This document shows positions 34,098 through 42,540 of a stretch of 62,808 bases of DNA, piece after piece. Made by a program: the position numbers and the translations under genes. Within the stretch, counting starts at the first letter, position 1; each line of letters opens with the position of its first letter. This DNA comes from Streptomyces sp. 8L (lineage in GTDB: Bacteria; Actinomycetota; Actinomycetes; Streptomycetales; Streptomycetaceae). The DNA is taken from assembly GCF_020176795.1 (NCBI RefSeq), contig NZ_JAIUKE010000013.1:1-62808 (forward strand), written 5' to 3'. The notes below the pieces were generated by a model. The model did not search any database. It was not told the DNA's origin and saw only the letters and a program-made list of their open reading frames with translations.

Positions 34098-35459
34098 ATG
34101 GACCGCCGCATTTTCGGGCTGGAGAACGAGTACGGCGTCACGTGCACGTTCAGGGGACAGCGCCGACTGTCACCTGACGAAGTGGCGCGCTACCTCTTCC
34201 GCCGTGTCGTGTCATGGGGCCGTAGCAGCAATGTCTTCCTGCGCAACGGCGCCCGCCTCTACCTCGACGTGGGTTCGCATCCGGAATACGCCACCCCGGA
34301 ATGCGACAACGTGACCGAGCTGGTCACGCACGACAAGGCCGGTGAGCGGATTCTGGAGGGCCTGCTCGTCGACGCGGAACGCCGCCTGCACGAGGAGGGA
34401 ATCGCGGGCGACGTCTATCTGTTCAAGAACAACACGGATTCAGCGGGAAACTCCTACGGCTGCCACGAGAACTATCTGGTGGCTCGCCACGGCGAGTTCT
34501 CCCGTCTCGCCGACATCCTCATTCCGTTCCTCGTCACGCGCCAGCTGTTGTGCGGGGCGGGCAAAGTGCTCCAGACCCCCCGGGGCGCCGTCTTCTGCGT
34601 GAGCCAGCGCGCCGAGCACATCTGGGAAGGGGTCAGCTCCGCGACGACCCGGTCCCGGCCGATCATCAACACGCGCGACGAGCCGCACGCCGACGCCGAG
34701 CGCTACCGCAGGCTGCACGTCATCGTCGGCGACTCCAACATGTCGGAGACCACGACCCTGCTCAAGGTCGGCGCCACCGACCTGGTGCTGCGGATGATCG
34801 AGGCGGGCACCGTCATGCGCGACCTCACCCTGGAGAACCCGATCAGGGCGATCCGCGAGGTCAGCCACGACATCACGGGCCGGCGCAAGGTGCGCCTCGC
34901 CAGCGGGCGGGAGGCCTCCGCCCTGGAGGTCCAGCGCGAGTACTACGAGAAGGCCGTCGACTTCGTCGAGCGCCGCGACATCCGTACGGGCACGGTGGAC
35001 CAGGTCCTGGAGCTCTGGGGCCGTGCCCTCGACGCGATCGAGAGCGAGGACCTGGACAAGATCGCCACGGAGATCGACTGGGTCATGAAGTACAAGCTCA
35101 TCGAGCGCTACCGGGCCAAGCACAACATGACCATGTCGCACCCGAGGGTCGCTCAGATAGACCTCGCGTACCACGACATCCACCGCCGCCGCGGGCTCTA
35201 CTACCTGCTGGAGAAGAAGGGTCAGGCCGCCCGCGTCGCGAACGACCTGAAGATCTTCGAAGGCAAGTCGGTCCCGCCCCAGACCACCCGGGCGCGGCTG
35301 CGCGGCGACTTCATCCGCCGGGCGCAGGAGCAGCGGCGGGACTTCACCGTCGACTGGGTGCATCTCAAGCTGAACGACCAGGCGCAGCGCACGGTGCTGT
35401 GCAAGGACCCGTTCCGGTCCGTGGACGACCGGGTGGAGAAGCTCATCGCCGGGATGTGA
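34098..35459 (+). CDS. pafA: Pup-protein ligase
   Basis: The 453-residue ATP-dependent ligase joins the C-terminal Glu of deamidated Pup to lysine side chains. It begins [20 protein letters not shown]. Asp57 in [16 protein letters not shown] aligns with the catalytic Asp95 of Dop; [19 protein letters not shown] and [19 protein letters not shown] form the ATP and Mg2+ site. The C-terminal domain ends [21 protein letters not shown], highly conserved in PafA. A 17-bp perfect hairpin closes the unit. Confidence 0.97.
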   Translation: MDRRIFGLENEYGVTCTFRGQRRLSPDEVARYLFRRVVSWGRSSNVFLRNGARLYLDVGSHPEYATPECDNVTELVTHDKAGERILEGLLVDAERRLHEEGIAGDVYLFKNNTDSAGNSYGCHENYLVARHGEFSRLADILIPFLVTRQLLCGAGKVLQTPRGAVFCVSQRAEHIWEGVSSATTRSRPIINTRDEPHADAERYRRLHVIVGDSNMSETTTLLKVGATDLVLRMIEAGTVMRDLTLENPIRAIREVSHDITGRRKVRLASGREASALEVQREYYEKAVDFVERRDIRTGTVDQVLELWGRALDAIESEDLDKIATEIDWVMKYKLIERYRAKHNMTMSHPRVAQIDLAYHDIHRRRGLYYLLEKKGQAARVANDLKIFEGKSVPPQTTRARLRGDFIRRAQEQRRDFTVDWVHLKLNDQAQRTVLCKDPFRSVDDRVEKLIAGM

Positions 35460-35483
35460 CGGCGGGCGCGTCAGCGCCTCTTC

Positions 35484-35523
35484 ACGCGTGGGCCCCGTAC
35501 GAGTGCGTACGGGGCCCACGCGT
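35484..35523. terminator. Terminator hairpin after pafA
   Basis: ACGCGTGGGCCCCGTAC (35484-35500) is fully complementary to 35507-35523 around the loop GAGTGC, 25 bases after the pafA stop. There is no T-run. Confidence 0.75.
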
Positions 35524-35603
35524 CTGCGACGAGGGTGACGTGTGGGGGAAGAGTCGTAGAGTGGCGCCCACTGATCTAACGCCTACCCCACGAGGACCCC
35601 ACT

Positions 35604-36611
35604 GTGCGACGCAGTCTTGCAGCCTTGCTCATCGTGCCGGCCTTGGTGCTGACCGCCGCTTGCGGCGGTGGCGACAACAAGAAGGACGACGCGGCGTCAT
35701 CGGCTGCACCGAGTCCGAGCGCGTCCGCACCGAAGGCGCCCCCGCCCGTCGCGTCGGCGGACCCGATGCCGACCGTCAGCGGCGCCTCCGGCAAGGCGGC
35801 CGACATCACCGTCCCGAAGGGCAAGCCCTCGGGCAAGTTCGTCGTGCACCCGTTGTCGCAGGGCAGCGGCCCCGCGATCAAGAAGGACCAGTTGGTCGTG
35901 GCCAACTTCACGGCGAAGATCTGGGGCGGCAAGAGCATCGGCAGCTCGTACGACAAGGGCGCGGCCCCGCAGGTCATTCCGGCCGGTTCGCCCCAGATCA
36001 TCCCGGCGTTCTCCCAGGCGGTCCAGGGGCAGAAGGTCGGCAGCCGCGTCCTGGTGGTCGCCCCGCCGTCCGCGGGCTTCGGCAGCCAGGGCAACCAGCA
36101 GCTCGGTGTGAAGGGCACCGACACGCTGGTCTTCGCCCTGGACATCCAGAAGATCCTGCCCAAGCAGGTCAAGGGCACGCAGTCGTCCATCCCGAAGGAC
36201 CTGCCGCAGATCAAGGCGGACGCGGCGGCTCCGGCCACTATCGACGTGCCGAAGAGCGACCCGCCGAAGAGCCTGGTCAAGAAGGTCCTGATCCAGGGCA
36301 AGGGCGCCACGATCAAGAGCGGCCAGTCCGTCGTGATGCAGTACACCGGCGTCGCGTGGAAGGCCAACGAGGGCAAGTCCCCGGGGAAGGCCTTCGACAG
36401 CTCCTGGAACACCGGCATCCCGCTGTCCACGACCATCGGCACCGGCGCCGTCATCAAGGGCTGGGACCAGGGCATCGTCGGCCAGAAGGTCGGCAGCCGC
36501 GTCATGCTGGTCATCCCGCCGAGCCTCGGCTACGGCAGCCAGTCGCCCAGCGCGGACCTGCCCGCCAACTCGACCCTGGTCTTCGTCGTGGACATCCTCG
36601 GCGCAATGTAA
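35604..36611 (+). CDS. Lipoprotein with two FKBP-type peptidyl-prolyl isomerase domains
   Basis: The 335-residue precursor has a lipobox LTAAC (Cys20) and an Ala/Pro/Ser linker to about residue 50. Two FKBP repeats follow: the first (about 70-190) is divergent, the second (about 215-335) has the canonical GQSVVMQYTGVAWK ... FDSSW ... VIKGWDQGIVGQKVGSRVMLVIPPSLGYG. It probably helps folding of secreted proteins outside the membrane. GTG 35604 follows GAGGA. A cytoplasmic FKBP gene follows 70 bases later. Confidence 0.92.
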   Translation: MRRSLAALLIVPALVLTAACGGGDNKKDDAASSAAPSPSASAPKAPPPVASADPMPTVSGASGKAADITVPKGKPSGKFVVHPLSQGSGPAIKKDQLVVANFTAKIWGGKSIGSSYDKGAAPQVIPAGSPQIIPAFSQAVQGQKVGSRVLVVAPPSAGFGSQGNQQLGVKGTDTLVFALDIQKILPKQVKGTQSSIPKDLPQIKADAAAPATIDVPKSDPPKSLVKKVLIQGKGATIKSGQSVVMQYTGVAWKANEGKSPGKAFDSSWNTGIPLSTTIGTGAVIKGWDQGIVGQKVGSRVMLVIPPSLGYGSQSPSADLPANSTLVFVVDILGAM

Positions 36612-36681
36612 GACTTGGGCGGTTCACCTAGGGAGAGACGACACGACCTAGGAACGCGTACAACGTGCGAGGAGCAGTTCA

Positions 36682-37053
36682 GTGACGAACGAGAAGCCCG
36701 AGGTCGACTTCCCCGGCGGCGAGCCGCCCGCCGACCTGGAGATCAAGGACCTCTGGGAGGGCGACGGGGCCGAGGCGAAGGCCGGCGACACGGTCTCCGT
36801 CCACTACGTGGGCGTGGCGTTCTCCACCGGTGAGGAGTTCGACTCCTCCTGGAACCGCGGCACCCCGCTGAAGTTCCAGCTCGGTGTCGGCCAGGTCATC
36901 TCCGGCTGGGACAAGGGCGTGCAGGGCATGAAGGTCGGCGGGCGCCGCCAGCTGACCATCCCGGCGCACCTGGCCTACGGAGACCAGGGCGCCGGCGGCC
37001 GCATCGCTCCCGGCGAGACGCTGATCTTCGTCTGCGACCTGGTCGCGGTCTGA
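36682..37053 (+). CDS. Cytoplasmic FKBP-type peptidyl-prolyl cis-trans isomerase
   Basis: 123 residues, a single FKBP domain without signal peptide: GDTVSVHYVGVAFSTGEEFDSSWNRG, VISGWDKGVQGMKVGGRRQLTIPAHLAYGDQG, LIFVCDLVAV. All usual active-site aromatic positions can be recognised. GTG 36682 has AGGAG 6 bases upstream. It is located between the lipoprotein FKBP and pafB, as in other Streptomyces. Confidence 0.94.
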   Translation: MTNEKPEVDFPGGEPPADLEIKDLWEGDGAEAKAGDTVSVHYVGVAFSTGEEFDSSWNRGTPLKFQLGVGQVISGWDKGVQGMKVGGRRQLTIPAHLAYGDQGAGGRIAPGETLIFVCDLVAV

Positions 37054-37165
37054 TCATTTCTGATCAGCTGAGGGCCCGTGCCGGTCGGCGCGGGCCCTCA
37101 GCTTTTCCCGGTCCACCCCGTGGCGGTACCGTCGAGCAGCACAGACACCACACGAAAGGGCGTCG

Positions 37166-38122
37166 ATGGCCATTGCCAAGGCAGAGCGGCTGATGAACCT
37201 GGCCCTGTGTCTGCTCGGGACCCGACGCCCCCTCAGCAAGCGCGAGTTGCGCGGCTCCATCGAGGCGTACCTGGAAGCCGGCTCCGACGACAGCTTCAAC
37301 CGCATGTTCGAGCGGGACAAGGACGACCTGCGTGAACTCGGCCTGGTCATCGAGACGGTGGAGGGCCTCGACGGCGACACCGGCTACCTGGCACGCCGGG
37401 ACAGCAACCGGCTCCCCGCGATCACCCTGGACGCCGAGGAGGCCGCCGCGCTCGGCGTCGCCGCCCGGGTCTGGCAGCAGGCCCGCCTCGCGGGCGCCGC
37501 GAGCGGAGCCCTCCAGAAGCTCCGGGCCGCCGGCATGCCCGAGGCCGAGGACAGCTACGAGGCACACCACAGCGCCCTCGAACCCCGCATCCCCGCGCAC
37601 GAGGCCGCCTTCGAGCCGCTGATGCTCGCCTGCCGCGACCGCCGCCCCGTCGCCTTCGACTACCGCAAGGCCAGCGCCGCGCGCCCCGAGCAGCGCCAGG
37701 TCGAGCCCTGGACGCTGGAGTGCTGGCGCGGCCACTGGTACCTGGCGGGGTACGACCGGGACCGGGGCGCGGAACGCGTCTTCCGGCTCTCCCGCATCAG
37801 CGGCCGGGTGCGCTCGAGGACCGGGTCCTTCACCGCGCCCGTACCCGACGTCTCCACCGTGCGCGAGACCGTCGAGACCTGGGCGGGCGAGACCGCGACG
37901 CGGTCCGCGCTGATCCGGCTGCGGGCCGGCTCCGGCTACCCGCTGCGCGCCAAGGCGCTCTCGTCGCGGGAACTCGGCGACGGCTGGGACGAGCTGGAGA
38001 TCCCCTACGGGCACGGCCTCGACGCCTGGCTCGTGGAGTTCGGGCCCGACGTGGTCGTACGGGAACCCGCCGACCTGCGGGCGGATGTCGTGGACCGGCT
38101 GCGCGCCGTGGCCAAGGGCTGA
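37166..38122 (+). CDS. pafB: WYL-domain transcriptional regulator PafB
   Basis: A 318-residue protein with an N-terminal winged helix (AIAKAERLMNLALCLLGTRRPLSKRELRGSIEAY) and a WYL domain containing EPWTLECWRGHWYLAGYDRDRGAERVFRLSRI, plus the WCX C-terminal region. PafB and PafC form a heterodimeric activator of DNA-damage genes in mycobacteria, with the WYL domain as sensor (single-stranded DNA is proposed). pafC follows after 14 bases, so they are co-expressed. Confidence 0.94.
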   Translation: MAIAKAERLMNLALCLLGTRRPLSKRELRGSIEAYLEAGSDDSFNRMFERDKDDLRELGLVIETVEGLDGDTGYLARRDSNRLPAITLDAEEAAALGVAARVWQQARLAGAASGALQKLRAAGMPEAEDSYEAHHSALEPRIPAHEAAFEPLMLACRDRRPVAFDYRKASAARPEQRQVEPWTLECWRGHWYLAGYDRDRGAERVFRLSRISGRVRSRTGSFTAPVPDVSTVRETVETWAGETATRSALIRLRAGSGYPLRAKALSSRELGDGWDELEIPYGHGLDAWLVEFGPDVVVREPADLRADVVDRLRAVAKG

Positions 38123-38136
38123 GAGGGACACGTCAC

Positions 38137-39156
38137 ATGGCCACCACCAGTGCCAACGCCATCGACCGCACCAGACGGATGCTGTCGCTCGTCACCTACC
38201 TCCGGGAGCGGCCCGGCGCCCATGTCTCCGACGTCGCCAGGGCTTTCGGCATCACCGAGGACGAGCTCATCGCCGACCTGGACGTGCTGCCCATGTGCGG
38301 GACCAGCTTCCGCGGCGGCGACCTCCTCGACATCGACACCGACGGCGACCGCATCTGGTGGCACAACCCGGACGACGTGGCCGAGCCGCTGCGCCTGGCC
38401 GCCGACGAGGCCACCGCGCTCCTCGTCGCCGCCCGCGCCGTCGCCACCCTGCCGGGGCTGCGCGAGGGCGACCGGCAGGCGCTGCTGCGCGCCACCGCCA
38501 AGCTGGAGGCGGCGGCCGGCGAGGCGGCGGGCGCCAGCTCCCGCCTCTCCGTGACCTTCGAGTCCGAGGGCGGCGTCTTCGCCGACGTCGACCGGGCCAT
38601 CTCGGAGCGGCGCCGGCTCTGGCTGCGCTATTACTCGCCCGCGCGCGACGAACTGACCGAGCGGGAGGTGGACCCGATCCGGCTGTTCGCCGTCGGCCAC
38701 ACCTACCTGGAGGGCTGGTGCCACCTCTCCGAGGCGCGCCGTACCTTCCGGCTCGACCGCGTCGCCGAGATCAAGCTGCTCGACGCGCCCGCCGCACCGC
38801 CCGCGATCGAACCCCGCGACCTGTCGGAAGGCCTCGTCCAGCCGTCCGCAGACGACCCCGAGGTGGTGGTCGAGGTCGGGCCGGGCGGCCGCTGGGTCGC
38901 CGAGTACTACCCGCACGACAGTGCCGAGGAACTGCCCGACGGCGGCCTGCGCATCACGCTGCGCACCCCCGCGCCCGCCTCGCTGCACCGCCTCGCGCAG
39001 CGGCTCGGCGCCGAGGGCCGCATCGTCTCACCGCCCGATCTCGCGGACAGCGCCCGCCGGGCCGCCTGCGAGGCGCTCGCCGCCTTCGACACCCCCGCCG
39101 CCTTCGCCCCGCCCGCCGCCCCCCCCCCCGGCGGCGCCGGCGACGGCCGAGAGTAG
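38137..39156 (+). CDS. pafC: WYL-domain transcriptional regulator PafC
   Basis: The 339-residue partner of PafB: N-terminal HTH (RTRRMLSLVTYLRERPGAHVSDVARAFGITEDELIADLDVL), WYL core (RRLWLRYYSPARDELTEREVDPIRLFAVGHTYLEGWCHLSEARRTFRLDRVAEI) and WCX domain. The C-terminal tail is Ala/Pro-rich and its codons run into a C homopolymer near 39120-39129, so the exact end could be affected by sequencing error. ATG 38137. Confidence 0.93.
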   Translation: MATTSANAIDRTRRMLSLVTYLRERPGAHVSDVARAFGITEDELIADLDVLPMCGTSFRGGDLLDIDTDGDRIWWHNPDDVAEPLRLAADEATALLVAARAVATLPGLREGDRQALLRATAKLEAAAGEAAGASSRLSVTFESEGGVFADVDRAISERRRLWLRYYSPARDELTEREVDPIRLFAVGHTYLEGWCHLSEARRTFRLDRVAEIKLLDAPAAPPAIEPRDLSEGLVQPSADDPEVVVEVGPGGRWVAEYYPHDSAEELPDGGLRITLRTPAPASLHRLAQRLGAEGRIVSPPDLADSARRAACEALAAFDTPAAFAPPAAPPPGGAGDGRE

Positions 39157-39173
39157 AAGGAGACCCGGGAACC

Positions 39174-39530
39174 ATGCCCCCCACGCCCGACCCGTCCGAC
39201 GCGCCGGGTCCGTCCGGCGAAGCGCAGGCGGACGAAGCGCCGGTCTACGGGTTCACCGCGGAGGCCCCCGTACTCTTCAAGGCCGCCTGCCCCGACTGCC
39301 GGGCCCGCTTCGAACTGCCCGCCGACGCGTTCCTCCTGGCCATCGGGGCGAGCCGGCGCACCACGTCGTACTCCTTCACCTGCCCCGACTGCGACACCTC
39401 CGTCCGCAAACCCGCGGGCGAGCGCATCGTCGAGCTGCTCGTCCAGGGCGGTGTCAGGACACTGCGCCTGCACTCGGTAGCCGGCGGCGCCGGTGCCCGG
39501 CGGGGCGGCGGCCCCGCCTCAGCCGGGTGA
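39174..39530 (+). CDS. Small zinc-ribbon-like protein of unknown function
   Basis: A 118-residue protein. After a Pro/Asp-rich N-terminal 30 residues it has two CPDC motifs 33 residues apart (KAACPDCRARFELP and YSFTCPDCDTSV), which make a four-cysteine zinc ribbon, followed by a short basic tail. ATG 39174 is preceded by AAGGAG. It follows pafC by 17 bases and is likely in the same transcript. I cannot assign a function; nucleic-acid or protein binding is possible. Confidence 0.75.
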   Translation: MPPTPDPSDAPGPSGEAQADEAPVYGFTAEAPVLFKAACPDCRARFELPADAFLLAIGASRRTTSYSFTCPDCDTSVRKPAGERIVELLVQGGVRTLRLHSVAGGAGARRGGGPASAG

Positions 39531-39597
39531 GCCCGGGCGCCGCGAGGCGGGCCAACCACGAGCCGGGCAGCCGGGTGAAAGGCGCTAGGCTCAGCCC

Positions 39598-39795
39598 ATG
39601 TTCTGGCCCATGCTCGCGATCGCCCTGGGGTTCTGCGGGATCGCCGTGCTCGGTGTGCTCGCCGTCCGCGTCTTCCTCGAAACCCAGCGCCTCGGCCGCC
39701 AAGTGGCCCATACCACGGACCGCGTCAACCGGGCCGCCGAGGATCTGGAGAGGGCCGCGGGACGGCTCGCCACCTCGGGTGAAACGCTGAGGTAG
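39598..39795 (+). CDS. Small single-pass membrane protein
   Basis: 65 residues: an N-terminal transmembrane helix (MLAIALGFCGIAVLGVLAVRVFL, about 5-27) followed by an amphipathic helix (LGRQVAHTTDRVNRAAEDLERAAGRLA) able to form a coiled coil. TAGGCT at 39586-39591 lies 6 bases before the ATG, so the message is likely leaderless. Its position before tatA suggests, without proof, a link to the envelope. Confidence 0.75.
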   Translation: MFWPMLAIALGFCGIAVLGVLAVRVFLETQRLGRQVAHTTDRVNRAAEDLERAAGRLATSGETLR

Positions 39796-40044
39796 ACCGG
39801 CGGCCGGGAAGCGTCCCTTACGGTCACATCTCCTCCGCCCCCTCCTGGAATGTACGTTCGGCGGGTACTCTGACGGACGTGACCCAGCGAGCGAGGCATT
39901 GGGTCGCACGCGGAAGTACGCACAGGGATTGCCCGGGGTTCACTCCCGGGAGTTACGATCCTTGCTCAAGGACACCGGTCGGGCACCCGTCCGCCCTGTG
40001 TGACGCAGGCCCCCCATGCCGCCTCGGTGAGAAGGTAACCAGTT

Positions 40045-40323
40045 ATGTTCGGAAGGCTCGGCGCCCCCGAGATCATTCTCATCCTCGTCGTGATCGTCCT
40101 GCTGTTCGGGGCGAAGAAGCTGCCGGACATGGCGCGTTCCCTCGGCAAGTCCGCCCGCATCCTCAAGAGCGAGGCGAAGGCGATGAAGACGGACCAGGGC
40201 CAGAGCGCCCCCGCCGACCCGCCGCACGAGACGCAGGATGTCCAGCGCACCATCAAGGCCGCCCCCGGCGATGTGACGACCGCGCGCCCGGTGTCCGAGC
40301 CTTCGGACTCCACCCAGCGCTGA
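40045..40323 (+). CDS. tatA: Twin-arginine translocase subunit TatA
   Basis: 92 residues with an N-terminal transmembrane helix (APEIILILVVIVLLF), the hinge FGAKKLPDMARSLGK, and an amphipathic helix, then a charged tail. TatA forms the variable pore for folded Tat substrates. It lies 71 bases upstream of tatC. The 249 bases upstream hold no gene; a CCCGGGGTTCACTCCCGGG stem at 39933-39951 may be a terminator. Confidence 0.95.
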   Translation: MFGRLGAPEIILILVVIVLLFGAKKLPDMARSLGKSARILKSEAKAMKTDQGQSAPADPPHETQDVQRTIKAAPGDVTTARPVSEPSDSTQR

Positions 40324-40394
40324 TCCAGCCGCACCAGGGCCCGGAGCGGCCACGCCTGCCGGCGTGCGTCCGCCGCACGAGATGAGGAAGTGGG

Positions 40395-41339
40395 TTGGCC
40401 AGCTCTGCCCGCAAGCAGCCGAAAGATCCCGATGGGCGGATGCCGCTCATCGACCATCTGAGAGAGCTGCGCAACAGGTTGGCGAAGGGCATCCTGGCGA
40501 TCATCATCGTCGCCTGCGTCGCCGGGTTTTTCTACAACGACATCATCAACTTCTTCACCCACCCCGTCCTTGAGTCGGTCGGGTGCAAGGGCGACTTCAC
40601 GTCGCTGGCCCGCCAGAAGGGCGACCAGTGCGCGAACATCACGATGAACGGTCTGCTGGGCCCGTTCTCGCTCGCCCTCAAGATCACCCTGATGGCCGGC
40701 GTCGTGGGCGCCTCGCCCATCTGGCTGTACCAGCTGTGGGCCTTCATCGCGCCGGGACTGCACCGGCACGAGAAGAAGTACGCCATGATCTTCGTCGGCA
40801 CCGGCGCGCCGCTCTTCTTCTTCGGCGCGTTCTTCGCCTACGAGGTGCTGCCGACCACGGCGAAGGTGCTGCTCCAGTTCACCCCGAAGAACGTCGCCAA
40901 CCTGCTGCCCCTCGACGACCTGCTCGATCTCGTCCTGCGCATGGTGCTCGTCTTCGGCCTCTCCTTCGAGATGCCGCTGCTCCTGGTGATGCTGAACTTC
41001 GTCGGCATCCTCACGGGCAAGCGCATGCTCGGCTGGTGGCGGCTGATGATCATGGGTATCACCGTGTTCGCGGCGGTGGCGACGCCCAGTACCGACCCGA
41101 TGTCGATGCTCGCGCTCGCCGTGCCGATCTGGGTCCTGTACTTCGGCGCGTGTGTCGTCGCACTCCTGAACGACCGGCGCAAGCGCCTGCGCGACGAGGG
41201 CGGGCCCGCCGACGACGAGGCGTCCGACCTGGACCTCGAACCGGAGCGCGTGGAGACCGTGGAGCGCGTGACGACACCGCCCGCGCTGCCGGAGCAGGCC
41301 GACGCACACCGGGTCAACGGCTACGACGACGTGACCTGA
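40395..41339 (+). CDS. tatC: Twin-arginine translocase subunit TatC
   Basis: 314 residues with six transmembrane segments. The N-terminal PLIDHLRELRNRLAKGI is the conserved TatC signature that binds twin-arginine signal peptides; FxxYEVLP and PSTDPMSML segments are also typical. The start is TTG at 40395, with GAGGAAG upstream; no ATG or GTG in frame gives the conserved N terminus. It has a basic/acidic C-terminal extension of about 50 residues compared with E. coli TatC, usual in Streptomyces. Confidence 0.95.
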   Translation: MASSARKQPKDPDGRMPLIDHLRELRNRLAKGILAIIIVACVAGFFYNDIINFFTHPVLESVGCKGDFTSLARQKGDQCANITMNGLLGPFSLALKITLMAGVVGASPIWLYQLWAFIAPGLHRHEKKYAMIFVGTGAPLFFFGAFFAYEVLPTTAKVLLQFTPKNVANLLPLDDLLDLVLRMVLVFGLSFEMPLLLVMLNFVGILTGKRMLGWWRLMIMGITVFAAVATPSTDPMSMLALAVPIWVLYFGACVVALLNDRRKRLRDEGGPADDEASDLDLEPERVETVERVTTPPALPEQADAHRVNGYDDVT

Positions 41340-41454
41340 TCCGGCCCGAGTACCCGGCCTGACGCGCCCCGGCCGGAACGCGACCGAGCAGAAGGCGGCC
41401 GGGGTTCCTGCCGCGGGGCTCCTCGCGGGCCGTGATCACCGCTAGGGTCCGCTC

Positions 41455-42387
41455 GTGACCAGTGAGATCACGAGCGGGGCCGGCGCCGGAGTCACCCTGG
41501 TCGTCAACCCCTCGTCGGGACGCGGGCGCGGGGCGCGCGCCGCGGCCCCGGCCGCCGCCGCCCTGCGGGACGCGGGCCTCGCCGTCCGTACGGTCGTCAC
41601 CCGCGACGCCCCCGCCGCGCTGCTCCGGGCCGCAGCGGCCGTCGAGGCCGGTACCGGAGCACTGGTCGCCGTGGGCGGCGACGGCATGGTCTCGCTCGCC
41701 CTCCAGGCCGTGGCGGGGACCGCGACCCCGCTGGGCATCGTCGCGGCGGGCAGCGGCAACGACTACGCGCGCTCCCTCGGCCTGCCGCTCCGCGCCCCGG
41801 CGGCTGCGGCCCGGCTCGCGGCCGACGTCCTCAAGGGCCCGGGGCCCCGCCCCGTCGACCTGGGCCGGGCCGGCGGGAAGTGGTTCGCCACCGTCCTCGC
41901 GTCCGGTTTCGACTCGAAGGTCAACGACCGGGGCAACCGCATGCGGCGGACGGCGGGCCGGTTCCGCTACGAGATCGCGATGCTGGCGGAGCTGGCCGCG
42001 CTCGCGCCCGTCCCCTACCGGCTGACGCTGGACGACGGCGCGGAACGGGAGGTCGAGGCGGTGCTCGTGGCCGTAGGCAACACCTCCTCGTACGGCGGTG
42101 GCCTGCGGATCTGTCCCGGTGCCGACTGCGGCGACGGGCTGTTCGACGTGACCGTCGTGGGCGCCTGCTCCCGCACCACCCTGCTCCGCGTGTTCCCGCG
42201 CGTGTACCGGGGCAGCCACACCGGCCACCGCGTCGTCACGGTGCACAGGGCCGCGGCGGTCCGGCTCGCCGCCCCGGCCGCGACCACCGCGGCCACCGCG
42301 TATGCCGACGGCGAACCGCTCGGCGCGCTGCCGCTGACGGCCCGGTGCGTACCGGGCGCGCTGCGACTGCTGGCACCGCCGGTGTGA
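41455..42387 (+). CDS. Diacylglycerol/lipid kinase family protein
   Basis: A 310-residue DAGK-catalytic-domain protein. VTLVVNPSSGRGRG opens the nucleotide-binding fold, with GGDGM at 74-78 and GSGNDYAR at 99-106. Such enzymes phosphorylate diacylglycerol or sphingoid bases; the bacterial DgkB and YegS families are relatives. TAGGGT at 41443-41448 lies 6 bases before GTG 41455, so the transcript is probably leaderless. It precedes the helicase gene by 153 bases; the substrate is not certain. Confidence 0.88.
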   Translation: MTSEITSGAGAGVTLVVNPSSGRGRGARAAAPAAAALRDAGLAVRTVVTRDAPAALLRAAAAVEAGTGALVAVGGDGMVSLALQAVAGTATPLGIVAAGSGNDYARSLGLPLRAPAAAARLAADVLKGPGPRPVDLGRAGGKWFATVLASGFDSKVNDRGNRMRRTAGRFRYEIAMLAELAALAPVPYRLTLDDGAEREVEAVLVAVGNTSSYGGGLRICPGADCGDGLFDVTVVGACSRTTLLRVFPRVYRGSHTGHRVVTVHRAAAVRLAAPAATTAATAYADGEPLGALPLTARCVPGALRLLAPPV

Positions 42388-42540
42388 ACCGCCGCGACGC
42401 GGCCCGCGCGCGGGGAGATCCCGAATCCGGGGCGAGCCGCCCGGCGCGCCCGACGGGGGCCCCGGTACCGCAGCGGGGGACCCGCGTCCCGTAAAAGATC
42501 GCGGTGACTGTCGGAGGTGGCGGGTAGGCTCGTCAACGAG

